NCBI GenBank assembly: GCA_902488815.1
Contig: CABTXP010000024.1
Coordinates: 1-20,702, forward strand
Direction of reading: 5' to 3'
DNA length: 20,702 nt
Source: an uncultured Eubacteriales bacterium
GTDB taxonomy: Bacteria; Bacillota; Clostridia; Tissierellales; Peptoniphilaceae
Part shown: one piece after another, positions 7,937-14,120 of the stretch
How positions within the stretch are numbered: position 1 is the first letter of the stretch
Layout of the letters: every line of letters begins with the position of its first letter
Notes under the pieces: generated by a model
Databases searched by the model: none
Seen by the model: only the letters and a program-made list of their open reading frames with translations
What the model was told of the DNA's origin: nothing
Translations under genes and position numbers: made by a program

Positions 7937-8734
7937 ATAAATATTATAGGCATGGGACCGGGGGACAAAAATTTACTTACGCTTCAAGCTGTAAATCTTA
8001 TTACCTCCGGCAACAAAAACTATTTACGCACAAAGGAACACGGCGCAACTGAATACTTTATTGAAAACAATATACCCTTTACATCATTCGACTACTTATA
8101 TGATGAGGAAGAGTCTTTTGATATGGTCTATGAAAATATAGTAAAGACCTTAATAGAAGAAGGACTTAGGTCGGAAATAAATTACTTGGTGCCCGGAGAT
8201 CCTCTTATAGCGGAAAAAACTGTAGAGCTTTTAATAGCATCGGGAGAAAGGATTAACATTGTATCGGGAATAAGTTTTATTGAACCTACACTTAGACTTG
8301 TGAAGCGGGATCCCCTGGAAGGCTTAAAGTTTTTAAACGGGGAAACTTTAAATTTTTACGACATAGACAGAGAGAGCGACACACTTATTACACAGGTCTA
8401 CAATGAAAGGCTTTTGTCGGAAGTAAAATTAACTTTGGCAAGTGTGTTTAATGACGAATATGAAATATTTTTTGTAAAAGATGCAGGCACAAAGACTGAA
8501 ACTGTAAAAAAATTAAAAGTTTTTGAGTTGGATAGAGAAATTGCAAACCATCAGGTTGCAATATATGTGCCTCGCTACAGCGGCATGAGCATAGGAAGAT
8601 TTTTAAACGAAACTTGCGATAATGTTAAAAATATTAGGGGTGAAGAAGAAATCCTAAAGGATTTAAAGGAAATCATCTCGGAAATAAATGCCGGATCCGA
8701 TGAAGGTTACTTTAATATTTACGACATTATATAA
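7934..8734 (+). CDS. YabN-like protein: SAM-dependent methylase-type domain only, MazG domain missing
   Basis: The protein matches the N-terminal, tetrapyrrole-methylase-like half of YabN/MazG fusion proteins: IIGMGPGDKN (4-13, SAM-loop type), LVPGDPL (85-91), and a core of alternating strands and helices up to about residue 220. In Firmicutes this half is normally fused to a MazG NTP pyrophosphohydrolase, giving about 480 residues. Here the protein stops at 266 residues, after a tail (RGEEEILKDLKEIISEI) that could be the beginning of the lost MazG segment. No MazG-like reading frame follows in 8735-8949. Its position between prsA and hup corresponds to yabN. The substrate of the methylase-like half is unknown in the family. 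It may act with a MazG encoded elsewhere, or may have lost pyrophosphatase activity. Confidence 0.8.
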   Translation: MINIIGMGPGDKNLLTLQAVNLITSGNKNYLRTKEHGATEYFIENNIPFTSFDYLYDEEESFDMVYENIVKTLIEEGLRSEINYLVPGDPLIAEKTVELLIASGERINIVSGISFIEPTLRLVKRDPLEGLKFLNGETLNFYDIDRESDTLITQVYNERLLSEVKLTLASVFNDEYEIFFVKDAGTKTETVKKLKVFELDREIANHQVAIYVPRYSGMSIGRFLNETCDNVKNIRGEEEILKDLKEIISEINAGSDEGYFNIYDII

Positions 8735-8782
8735 TTTTTTTGGATAAAACAGGTTAAAACATTGAAAAATACAAAAAAATAG

Positions 8783-8811
8783 TGGAAATGTCGGAAAACT
8801 TAGGTTATAAT
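8783..8811 (+). promoter_or_regulatory. Promoter of hup
   Basis: TGGAAA (8783-8788, 4/6 to the -35 consensus) and a perfect TATAAT (8806-8811) are separated by 17 bases. A transcript starting near 8818 would have a leader of about 130 bases before hup. Confidence 0.6.
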
Positions 8812-8816
8812 TGGAA

Positions 8817-8911
8817 TAGTTGAAAAAAGCCACCATTGGCTATACAACTAATACTTGTATAAAGACAGACCTCATGGTATATTACATTTGATTGGACAAC
8901 AGAGGTTGTCT
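8817..8911 (+). ncRNA. Structured 5' leader of hup with competing hairpins
   Basis: Two pairs of mutually exclusive helices can be drawn. First pair: TAGTTG (8817-8822) with CAACTA (8845-8850), enclosing AGCCA (8828-8832)/TGGCT (8837-8841), competes with TATACAA (8841-8847)/TTGTATA (8855-8861). Second pair: a perfect local hairpin GACAAC (8895-8900)/GTTGTC (8905-8910) with loop AGAG competes with AGACA-G-ACCTC (8863-8873) pairing to GAGGTTGTCT (8902-8911) with one bulged G. The ribosome-binding site AAGGAGG (8934-8940) lies outside all of them. I recognise no known riboswitch class. A regulatory role is inference. Confidence 0.4.
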
Positions 8912-8949
8912 TATTAAGTCAACAAGGCAAATTAAGGAGGAAATATTTA

Positions 8950-9228
8950 ATGAACAAATCAGAATTAGTTGCAAGCATTGCACAAAAAAGTAACTTAACA
9001 AAGAAAGATGCTGAAACAGCACTTAACAGTTTTATCGCTTCAGTAGAAGAAGCTCTTGCAGCAGGAGAAAAAGTTCAATTAGTTGGATTCGGAACTTTTG
9101 AAGTTAGAGAAAGAAAAGCAAGAGAAGGAAGAAATCCGAGAAATCCTAAGGAAGTTATTAAGATTCCGGCATCAAAAGCACCGGTATTCAGAGCAGGAAA
9201 AGCCCTTAAAGAAATTGTAAATAAATAA
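8950..9228 (+). CDS. hup: DNA-binding protein HU
   Basis: Small dimeric histone-like protein that bends and compacts DNA. The 92-residue length is standard. The sequence shows the N-terminal helical dimer region MNKSELVASIAQKSNLTKKDAE (written here only as a short family hallmark, residues 1-22), VQLVGFGTFEVRERKAREGRNPR with the GFGTF hallmark, and the DNA-binding arm NPKEVIKIPASKAPVFRAGKALK. The strong ribosome-binding site AAGGAGG (8934-8940) lies ten bases before the ATG. It stands as a single gene with its own promoter, a long structured leader and two downstream terminators, which fits an abundant, independently regulated product. In Bacillus the main HU gene lies elsewhere, but an HU gene beside yabN is common in clostridial relatives. 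Confidence 0.96.
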   Translation: MNKSELVASIAQKSNLTKKDAETALNSFIASVEEALAAGEKVQLVGFGTFEVRERKAREGRNPRNPKEVIKIPASKAPVFRAGKALKEIVNK

Positions 9229-9233
9229 CTTAT

Positions 9234-9258
9234 ATCCCGCCTGTGGCGGGATTTCTTT
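9234..9258 (+). terminator. Intrinsic terminator 1 of hup
   Basis: A G/C-rich perfect 8-bp stem ATCCCGCC (9234-9241) / GGCGGGAT (9245-9252) with loop TGT is followed by TTTCTTT. It starts five bases after the hup stop codon. Confidence 0.88.
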
Positions 9259-9267
9259 ATTTTAATC

Positions 9268-9296
9268 AAATAGTATCTCTATGATGCTATTTTTTT
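9268..9296 (+). terminator. Intrinsic terminator 2 of hup (tandem)
   Basis: AAATAGTATC (9268-9277) pairs with GATGCTATTT (9283-9292) through ten pairs, one of them G-U, with loop TCTAT and a run of T to 9296. It lies behind terminator 1 and makes a back-up stop before folT. Confidence 0.75.
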
Positions 9297-9302
9297 ATTG
9301 CA

Positions 9303-9337
9303 GTCCTTGTTTAATAAGGACAATATTTTATAATATT
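9303..9337. other. Two small hairpins upstream of folT
   Basis: GTCCTT (9303-9308)/AAGGAC (9316-9321) is immediately followed by AATATT (9322-9327)/AATATT (9332-9337) with loop TTAT. Neither has a clear T run. I compared the region by eye with the tetrahydrofolate riboswitch that often precedes folT and did not see its conserved core. Confidence 0.3.
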
Positions 9338-9390
9338 AAAAATTCACAACATCTGTTAAGATAGTAGTGTATAGAAACTATAAGATGGAA

Positions 9391-9418
9391 TTCAATTATA
9401 TATTTACTTTAGTATAAT
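9391..9418 (+). promoter_or_regulatory. Candidate promoter of folT cluster
   Basis: TATAAT (9413-9418) is a perfect -10. The best -35 is TTCAAT (9391-9396, 3/6) at 16 bases. An additional extended -10-like TGTTAAGAT lies at 9354-9362. The -10 overlaps an upstream TTG that could be taken as the folT start, which argues for the downstream TTG at 9439. Confidence 0.4.
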
Positions 9419-9438
9419 TGAAATATTTGGGAGGCAAA

Positions 9439-9960
9439 TTGAAAAACACTAAAAAATTGGCAATACTCGGTATGATGATTGCACTTCACATTATATTAAA
9501 CTCAGTTGCTACCATACCCACACCTATGAACAGATTCGGCCCAAGCTTTTTGGTTATGGCGCTTTCAGGAGGACTTTTCGGCCCCGGAAGTGGAGCTGTA
9601 GTAGGAGGACTTTCCGATTTTATAAGGGCAAATGCAATGCCTCAAGGAGGAAATTATTTCCCGGGATTTACTCTTACTTCAATTATAGCCGGATTAATCT
9701 ACGGGTTTTTCCTATACAATAAAGAGCCCAAGGCATGGCGAATAGCAAGTGCATCATTACTTGTAGACTTGGTGCCCAACTTTTTAATTAACTCATATTG
9801 GCTGAGTATGTTAAGAGGTATTACCTATACACAGTCACTATATATGAGATTGGTGCCTGCAGTATTTCAAGCACAATTAAAACTTATAATAATGTTGATT
9901 GTTTATCCGAAATTATATGAACTTACAAAGAAGAAATTATTAAAAGATGGATATAGATAA
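9439..9960 (+). CDS. folT: ECF transporter S component, folate (FolT) family
   Basis: Integral membrane substrate-binding subunit of an energy-coupling factor transporter, expected to capture folate and work with a shared EcfA-EcfA'-EcfT module encoded elsewhere. The sequence is hydrophobic with about six membrane segments. It shows the FolT-family motifs GPGSGAVVGGLSD (48-60) and GNYFPGFTLTSIIAGLIYG (71-89). At 173 residues it is the normal size. I chose the TTG at 9439 (MKNTKKLAILG) because GGAGG (9430-9434) precedes it. The TTG at 9418 falls in the promoter -10 and would add seven odd residues. Spacing to the ribosome-binding site is short (four bases). The stop overlaps the next gene by 14 bases. 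Folate as substrate is a family-level inference. Confidence 0.82.
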   Translation: MKNTKKLAILGMMIALHIILNSVATIPTPMNRFGPSFLVMALSGGLFGPGSGAVVGGLSDFIRANAMPQGGNYFPGFTLTSIIAGLIYGFFLYNKEPKAWRIASASLLVDLVPNFLINSYWLSMLRGITYTQSLYMRLVPAVFQAQLKLIIMLIVYPKLYELTKKKLLKDGYR

Positions 9961-10306
9961 ATTTAGAGAAATACTATCCGACTTAATTGACGAACTTCCC
10001 TTGGAAATTTTTGAAAATTTAAACGGCGGCGTCCTTGTGTCGGAAGAAGAAAAAACTTATGAGGGAAAGGACTCCCTCTACATAATGGGGCAGTACATTG
10101 TAGGACAGTTGGGATCTCAAGTTGTAATATACTACGGGTCCTTCAACAAACTCTATTGGTACTACTCCGAAGAACAGCTTAAGGAAAAGCTTAGAGAAGT
10201 GCTTCACCATGAGTTGACTCACCATGTGGAGTACATGGCGGGGGCAAATGATCTTCATGTGGAAGATTTAAAATTTTTAAGCGCATTGGATGATGATAAT
10301 GAATAA
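9947..10306 (+). CDS. Minimal zincin-like metallopeptidase family protein
   Basis: The 119-residue protein carries the zinc-protease motif HExxH at 88-92 within HHELTHHVEYMAG, preceded by strands VVIYYGSF and LYWYYSEEQLKE. This is the pattern of the small zincin family (formerly DUF1025) found in many bacteria, whose substrate is unknown. No signal peptide is present, so it is likely cytoplasmic. The start overlaps folT by 14 bases, and its end overlaps the J-domain gene by 17 bases, so expression is tightly coupled. The C-terminus is acidic. Context beside chaperone and ribosome-rescue genes suggests a quality-control role, which is inference. Confidence 0.8.
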   Translation: MDIDKFREILSDLIDELPLEIFENLNGGVLVSEEEKTYEGKDSLYIMGQYIVGQLGSQVVIYYGSFNKLYWYYSEEQLKEKLREVLHHELTHHVEYMAGANDLHVEDLKFLSALDDDNE

Positions 10307-11150
10307 AATATCAGGTTATTTTTATAAGATAATAGGGAAAATTACAGATTATTTTTTGCAGGCGGTAATGTTTGTCGTCGGCATTATGGTGGGATTTTTT
10401 AAATCCATCCAAAGAGCCTTCGCAATAATACTTTCCATGGGCGGATGCCTCTTTGTAATCTTAATCTTAAACCCTGTTTTTTTGTACGAAATTTTAAAAA
10501 GGCCATGGCTTTTCACTTTAATACTTTTGGCATTTATTTTTCCCATACTTGGCACTTTTTCAATAGGTCATTTAAAATACGTGCACTACATGGTGACGGA
10601 ATATCTTTATGACAAAAGCGACTACTATCTCTTGGGTAGAAAGAGACAGTTTGAAGATATGGAAAGCTACGGCAGACAGTACAGAATAAAAGAGGAAGAA
10701 GAGAGATTTAAAGAACAGGAACGCAGGAGAAAAGAAAGAGAAGCGGAGTGGAACAGGAGATTTGAAGAGTATGAACAAGGGGGTTTCCACTGGGAGTTTA
10801 TAAACTTTAACGACTTCTTCGACCCTAACGGTCCTTTCCAACAATACTACCAGCAACAACAGCAACAGGGATACCAAGGTCAGTACCAAAACCAAGGGGG
10901 ATACAATCCTCAGTCCTTCGGCATAAGCTTTATTAAAGAATACGAGGAGTCCTGTGATATTTTAAAGGTGCCTTATACGGCGGACAAAGATGAAATAAAA
11001 CTTGCCTACAGAAAGCTTGCAAAGGAATATCACCCGGACCTTAACAGGGATCCCGGAGCGACGGAAATGTTTCAAAAAATCGGCAATGCCTATGAATTTT
11101 TAAACGACTCCAATATTGAAAGATATAAAAGTATGAAAGGAAACCAATGA
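10290..11150 (+). CDS. Membrane-anchored protein with C-terminal J domain
   Basis: The 286-residue protein contains, in order: two or three membrane segments (about 20-39, 44-68, 73-93), a highly charged coiled-coil-like region (119-163), a Q/Y/G-rich low-complexity linker (183-210) and a C-terminal J domain (about 218-283) with AYRKLAKEYHPDLN and the HPD triad at 248-250. J domains stimulate the ATPase of DnaK. The absence of a G/F region and zinc fingers makes this a class III (DnaJ-like only by J domain) co-chaperone, which would recruit DnaK to the cytoplasmic face of the membrane. Start choice among ATGs at 10290, 10293 and 10299 is uncertain because no clear ribosome-binding site is seen; coupling from the overlapping zincin gene is likely. 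The stop overlaps rqcP by four bases (ATGA). Confidence 0.85.
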   Translation: MMIMNKISGYFYKIIGKITDYFLQAVMFVVGIMVGFFKSIQRAFAIILSMGGCLFVILILNPVFLYEILKRPWLFTLILLAFIFPILGTFSIGHLKYVHYMVTEYLYDKSDYYLLGRKRQFEDMESYGRQYRIKEEEERFKEQERRRKEREAEWNRRFEEYEQGGFHWEFINFNDFFDPNGPFQQYYQQQQQQGYQGQYQNQGGYNPQSFGISFIKEYEESCDILKVPYTADKDEIKLAYRKLAKEYHPDLNRDPGATEMFQKIGNAYEFLNDSNIERYKSMKGNQ

Positions 11151-11392
11151 GATTAGATAAATTTTTAAAAAACTCACGACTTATTAAGAGAAGAACAGTT
11201 GCCAAAAGTGCCTGCGACGGCGGCAACGTCTTTGTAAACGACAAGGTTGCAAAGGCGGGAGATGATGTAAAAGTAGGAGATACAGTTGAAATTGTATTCG
11301 GAAGCGGCAACTTAAAAGTTGAAGTATTGGAATTAAAAGAAGTTGTAGGTAAATCCGATGCAGAAGAAATGTATCGCGTAATAGGAAAATAA
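11147..11392 (+). CDS. rqcP: S4-domain ribosome quality-control protein RqcP (YabO, Hsp15-like)
   Basis: An 81-residue S4 RNA-binding protein: MRLDKFLKNSRLIKRRTVA at the N-terminus, GGNVFVNDKVAKAGDDVKVGD and a C-terminal ELKEVVGKSDAEEMYRVIGK, closely like Bacillus YabO/RqcP. In that system RqcP binds the 50S subunit carrying peptidyl-tRNA and, with RqcH, adds C-terminal alanine tails to stalled chains for degradation. Position upstream of divIC and yabR is the same as in Bacillus. Its start overlaps the J-domain gene stop by four bases, so the two are co-translated. Confidence 0.9.
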   Translation: MRLDKFLKNSRLIKRRTVAKSACDGGNVFVNDKVAKAGDDVKVGDTVEIVFGSGNLKVEVLELKEVVGKSDAEEMYRVIGK

Positions 11393-11423
11393 GTGGGAAA
11401 TAGGTAAAAATACAAATTTCAGC

Positions 11424-11452
11424 TTGAATTTATAATAAACTCATGCAATAAT
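11424..11452 (+). promoter_or_regulatory. Candidate promoter of divIC-yabR
   Basis: TTGAAT (11424-11429) and AATAAT (11447-11452) are 17 bases apart, and the -10 is preceded by an extended TGn element (TGC, 11444-11446). A second -10-like TATAAT (11431-11436) lacks a good -35. It lies in the 80-base gap between rqcP and divIC. Confidence 0.42.
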
Positions 11453-11472
11453 TAAGTAAAGTGGGGGTTGCA

Positions 11473-11793
11473 ATGGAAAATAGACAAAAAAATCAAACTA
11501 ATTCCTCAAAAATTAATATTTATTTAATTTTAATAGTCTTACTCTTAATTTACTCATTATTCTCAGGGGCAAAAGCTTTAGCGGACAGAAATGAAAAGCT
11601 TAGACAAATCACGGAAAACGAAAGTGTAATTAACGAGCTTAATACTTCTATTTCAGAGTTGGAAGAACAGATAGCAAACTCAAAAAGTGACGAGTTTATA
11701 GAAAAAGTTGCCAGAGAAGATTTGGGCATGGTTAAGCCCAGAGAGATAATTTATGTAGTTAAAGACAGCGAACTCCCAAAGGATAACAAATAG
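11473..11793 (+). CDS. divIC: Septum formation initiator, DivIC/FtsB family
   Basis: Small bitopic membrane protein of the divisome that pairs with FtsL and DivIB to activate septal peptidoglycan synthesis. The 106-residue protein has a short cytoplasmic, polar N-terminus, one membrane segment (INIYLILIVLLLIYSLFSG, about 15-33), a coiled coil (about 42-72) and the family C-terminal motif EFIEKVAREDLGMVKPREIIYV. I start at the ATG at 11473, with GTGGGGG (11461-11467) as ribosome-binding site. A GTG at 11461 in frame would add four residues and use up that site. yabR follows nine bases after the stop. Confidence 0.9.
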   Translation: MENRQKNQTNSSKINIYLILIVLLLIYSLFSGAKALADRNEKLRQITENESVINELNTSISELEEQIANSKSDEFIEKVAREDLGMVKPREIIYVVKDSELPKDNK

Positions 11794-11802
11794 GAGGACA
11801 GG

Positions 11803-12180
11803 ATGGAAGTAGCGGTTGGAGATATTGTAGAAGGCGTAGTTACAGGACTTGCGAAATTCGGAGTTTTTGTAAAAATTTCCGACACGGAAAAGGGACTTGT
11901 ACATATATCCGAGTTGTCAAATTCATATGTAAAAAAAGTCGAAGATGTAGTAAGTGAAGGAGATACTGTAACCGTCAAGGTTCTCTCTATTGATAACGGA
12001 AGGCTGAATCTTTCGATTAAACAGGCGTTGCCGGAAGAAGAATATGTCGAAGAACCGGAGCCTGAATTTGATGAAGCTTTTGAAGCAAAATTGAAAAAGT
12101 TTTTAAAAGTAAGTCAAGAAAAGTTAGAGTCTAAAAGGTCTCGCGAGAACTTTAAATCTAATGGATATAAAAAGAGATAA
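11803..12180 (+). CDS. yabR: S1 RNA-binding domain protein, YabR-like
   Basis: The 125-residue protein has one N-terminal S1 domain (residues 1-73: VGDIVEGVVTGLAKFGVFVKI, KGLVHISELS, GDTVTVKVLSID, GRLNLSIKQA; family hallmarks quoted separately). An acidic stretch (EEEYVEEPEPEFDE) and a basic C-terminal tail follow. It resembles Bacillus YabR and general stress protein 13, which associate with ribosomes or RNA; the exact role is unsettled. AGGAGGACAGG directly precedes the ATG. It lies between divIC and tilS as in Bacillus, and its stop codon forms the base of a terminator. Confidence 0.88.
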   Translation: MEVAVGDIVEGVVTGLAKFGVFVKISDTEKGLVHISELSNSYVKKVEDVVSEGDTVTVKVLSIDNGRLNLSIKQALPEEEYVEEPEPEFDEAFEAKLKKFLKVSQEKLESKRSRENFKSNGYKKR

Positions 12181-12206
12181 GTGATAGAGTTCTATCACTT
12201 TTTTTT
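12179..12206 (+). terminator. Intrinsic terminator after yabR, directly before tilS
   Basis: A perfect 9-bp stem AAGTGATAG (12179-12187) / CTATCACTT (12192-12200) with loop AGTT is followed by a run of eight T (12199-12206). It begins in the yabR stop codon, and the tilS ATG is four bases after the T run. As at mfd and the yabN-like gene, there is no room for a separate promoter. Confidence 0.87.
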
Positions 12207-12210
12207 AAAT

Positions 12211-13536
12211 ATGAACGGAAAATTTCTTGAAAATATTAATAAATACAATTTAATAAAATCGGGAGAAAAAATTTTTGTCGGAGTTTCAGGGGGCTGTGAC
12301 TCCATGTTTTTGCTTTACAATCTAATTTGTCTACGAGATGTACTTAACTTTCAAATGTGTGTTCTCCATCTCAATCACATGGTAAGAGATGAGGCGGCAG
12401 ACGACGAGAACTTCGTAAGAGATTATTGTAAGGCACATGGCGTAGAATTTATCTCTGAACAAAGAGATATGAATCTTCTTGCCAAGGAGAGGGGCCTTTC
12501 TCCTGAAGATGCCGGAAGGGTCTTGCGCTATGATTTTTTTAGAAAAAATGCAAAGGGTTGCAAAATTTTTTTGGCACACAACGCAGATGACCAAGTGGAG
12601 ACGGTGCTACAGAGAATTGTAAGAGGCACGGGTATTGACGGACTAAGCGCCATGGATTTTGTGTCGGGAGATATTGTAAGGCCAATTTTAAATATAAGTC
12701 GAGCTGAGATAGAAGACTACGTAGAGAAAAACCAAATACCCTTTGTCCACGACAAGACTAACGATACTTTAATTTACGAGAGAAACATGGTGAGAAATGT
12801 TATAATCCCAAAGCTTAAGGAGTTAAACCCCAATGTGGGCGAAGCAATCTTTAGACTTAGTGACAGTGCAAGGGAAGAGAGTAACTACTTGGACGGCATA
12901 GCAAGGAATGTCTATGAAGATGCTTGTTCTTACAAAGGCTTAAATATTTCAAAGCTTTTACTTGATGATCCTGTCATTGTGAGGCGCGTGTTTAAGATTT
13001 TTATTCAGGAAAATTTTAATTCCACAAAGGGAATATATAAAGTTCACTACGATTTGCTTTTGGATTTTTTAAATTCAACTACGGGAAAATCTTTGGACCT
13101 TCCCGGAGGTAAAGTCATTGTAAATAACTACGGATACTTAAATTTTTTCGAGGAAAACATCAAAGAAAAAACAAATTTAAAGCCTGAAGTGTTGAACTTG
13201 GGCAAAAATTTTACAAATTACGGCGTCTTCACTCTTTCAAAAGGTTATAGAGATGTAAGCGCCGATTCAGTTAACATTGATTTCGACAAAGTTAAAGGCA
13301 GTATAAGTATTAGATATAGAAAAAACGGAGATGCCTTTATTCCCTTGGGCATGAAGGGTATAAAGAAGCTAAAGGATTTTTTTATTGACGAAAAGGTCGT
13401 TAAAGACCTTAGAGATATAGTTCCCATTATAACTGATGAGGAAAAAATTCTATGGGTTTGCGGCTATAGAATGAGTGACGAGGTAAAAATTACCGGCGAC
13501 ACTGAAAATATTTTAAATTTAAGGAGAGAAAAATGA
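12211..13536 (+). CDS. tilS: tRNA(Ile)-lysidine synthetase
   Basis: Converts C34 of the tRNA-Ile CAU anticodon to lysidine with ATP and lysine, so it reads AUA instead of AUG; essential in bacteria. The PP-loop VGVSGGCDSMFLL has SGGCDS at 26-31. LHLNHMVRDEAADDE, the Ala/His-rich FLAHNADDQVETVLQRIVRGTG and the C-terminal TilS domain (ISIRYRKNGDAFIPLGMKG) are visible. From the ATG at 12211 it is 441 residues. A GTG at 12181 in the same frame would start inside the terminator stem and is unlikely. No clear ribosome-binding site lies before 12211; AAGAGA sits just ahead of the hairpin. The stop overlaps hpt by four bases. Confidence 0.94.
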   Translation: MNGKFLENINKYNLIKSGEKIFVGVSGGCDSMFLLYNLICLRDVLNFQMCVLHLNHMVRDEAADDENFVRDYCKAHGVEFISEQRDMNLLAKERGLSPEDAGRVLRYDFFRKNAKGCKIFLAHNADDQVETVLQRIVRGTGIDGLSAMDFVSGDIVRPILNISRAEIEDYVEKNQIPFVHDKTNDTLIYERNMVRNVIIPKLKELNPNVGEAIFRLSDSAREESNYLDGIARNVYEDACSYKGLNISKLLLDDPVIVRRVFKIFIQENFNSTKGIYKVHYDLLLDFLNSTTGKSLDLPGGKVIVNNYGYLNFFEENIKEKTNLKPEVLNLGKNFTNYGVFTLSKGYRDVSADSVNIDFDKVKGSISIRYRKNGDAFIPLGMKGIKKLKDFFIDEKVVKDLRDIVPIITDEEKILWVCGYRMSDEVKITGDTENILNLRREK

Positions 13537-14066
13537 TTGAGGGAATTAAAGAAGTTTTAATCACTGAAGAAGATATTAGAGCTAAGGCCAAGGAAATTGG
13601 CGAACAAATCACTCGCGATTACAAGGGCAAGAAAATTTTGTGCGTGGGAATTTTAAAGGGCAGCGTTGCCTTTATGTCCGAACTTATTAAGCATATTGAT
13701 TTGCCTTTGGAAATAGATTTTATGGACGTGTCCTCTTATGTAGGAACTCAGACTTCAGGTGAAGTTAGAATTTTAAAAGACCTTGACTACTCTGTACAAG
13801 GCAAGGACATTTTAATAATAGAAGATATTATTGATACGGGCATAACCCTCAACTACTTAGTTTCTCTTTTCAGACATAGAAAAGTAAATTCCGTATGCAT
13901 TGCAACTTTACTTACAAAACCTAAGAGAAGAAAGGTCGATGTAGATGTAAAGTACACCGGTTTTGAAATAGACGATTTGTTTGTTGTAGGCTATGGACTG
14001 GACTACAACGAGCTATATAGGAACCTTCCTTTTATCGGAATACTTGAGGAGAATGTATATAGTTAA
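13533..14066 (+). CDS. hpt: Hypoxanthine phosphoribosyltransferase
   Basis: Purine salvage enzyme that joins hypoxanthine or guanine to PRPP, giving IMP or GMP. The PRPP-binding motif EDIIDTGITL (97-106) and the flexible-loop region MDVSSYVGTQTSGEVRI (64-80) are plain, and the C-terminal VVGYGLDYNELYRNLPFIG is typical. 177 residues is the normal length. AAGGAGA precedes the ATG, which overlaps the tilS stop (ATGA). The tilS-hpt-ftsH order is the standard Firmicutes one. Confidence 0.96.
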   Translation: MIEGIKEVLITEEDIRAKAKEIGEQITRDYKGKKILCVGILKGSVAFMSELIKHIDLPLEIDFMDVSSYVGTQTSGEVRILKDLDYSVQGKDILIIEDIIDTGITLNYLVSLFRHRKVNSVCIATLLTKPKRRKVDVDVKYTGFEIDDLFVVGYGLDYNELYRNLPFIGILEENVYS

Positions 14067-14088
14067 TGCAAAATATCTGTAATTAATA

Positions 14089-14094
14089 TATAAT
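14089..14094 (+). promoter_or_regulatory. Possible -10 element of ftsH promoter
   Basis: A perfect TATAAT lies in the 54-base gap between hpt and ftsH. The -35 region is weak (TGCAAA at 14067-14072 with 16 bases between), so a dedicated promoter is only suggested. The ribosome-binding site AAAGGAGG (14108-14115) follows. Confidence 0.35.
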
Positions 14095-14120
14095 ACTCTC
14101 ATATGTCAAAGGAGGTATGA

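Noticed and set aside
8735..8949. Remnant of a MazG domain or frameshifted YabN C-terminus
   Set aside because: All frames have stops, and no MazG-like residues (such as EExxE) are seen; the stretch is explained by the hup promoter and leader.
9229..9438. Tetrahydrofolate riboswitch before folT
   Set aside because: Often found before folT genes, but the conserved core was not visible by eye; only small AT-rich hairpins are present. A covariance-model search would settle it.
12181..12210. Upstream GTG start for tilS directly after the yabR stop
   Set aside because: It is within the terminator stem and would add MIEFYHFFLN, encoded by the hairpin and T run; the ATG at 12211 fits better, though its ribosome-binding site is weak.
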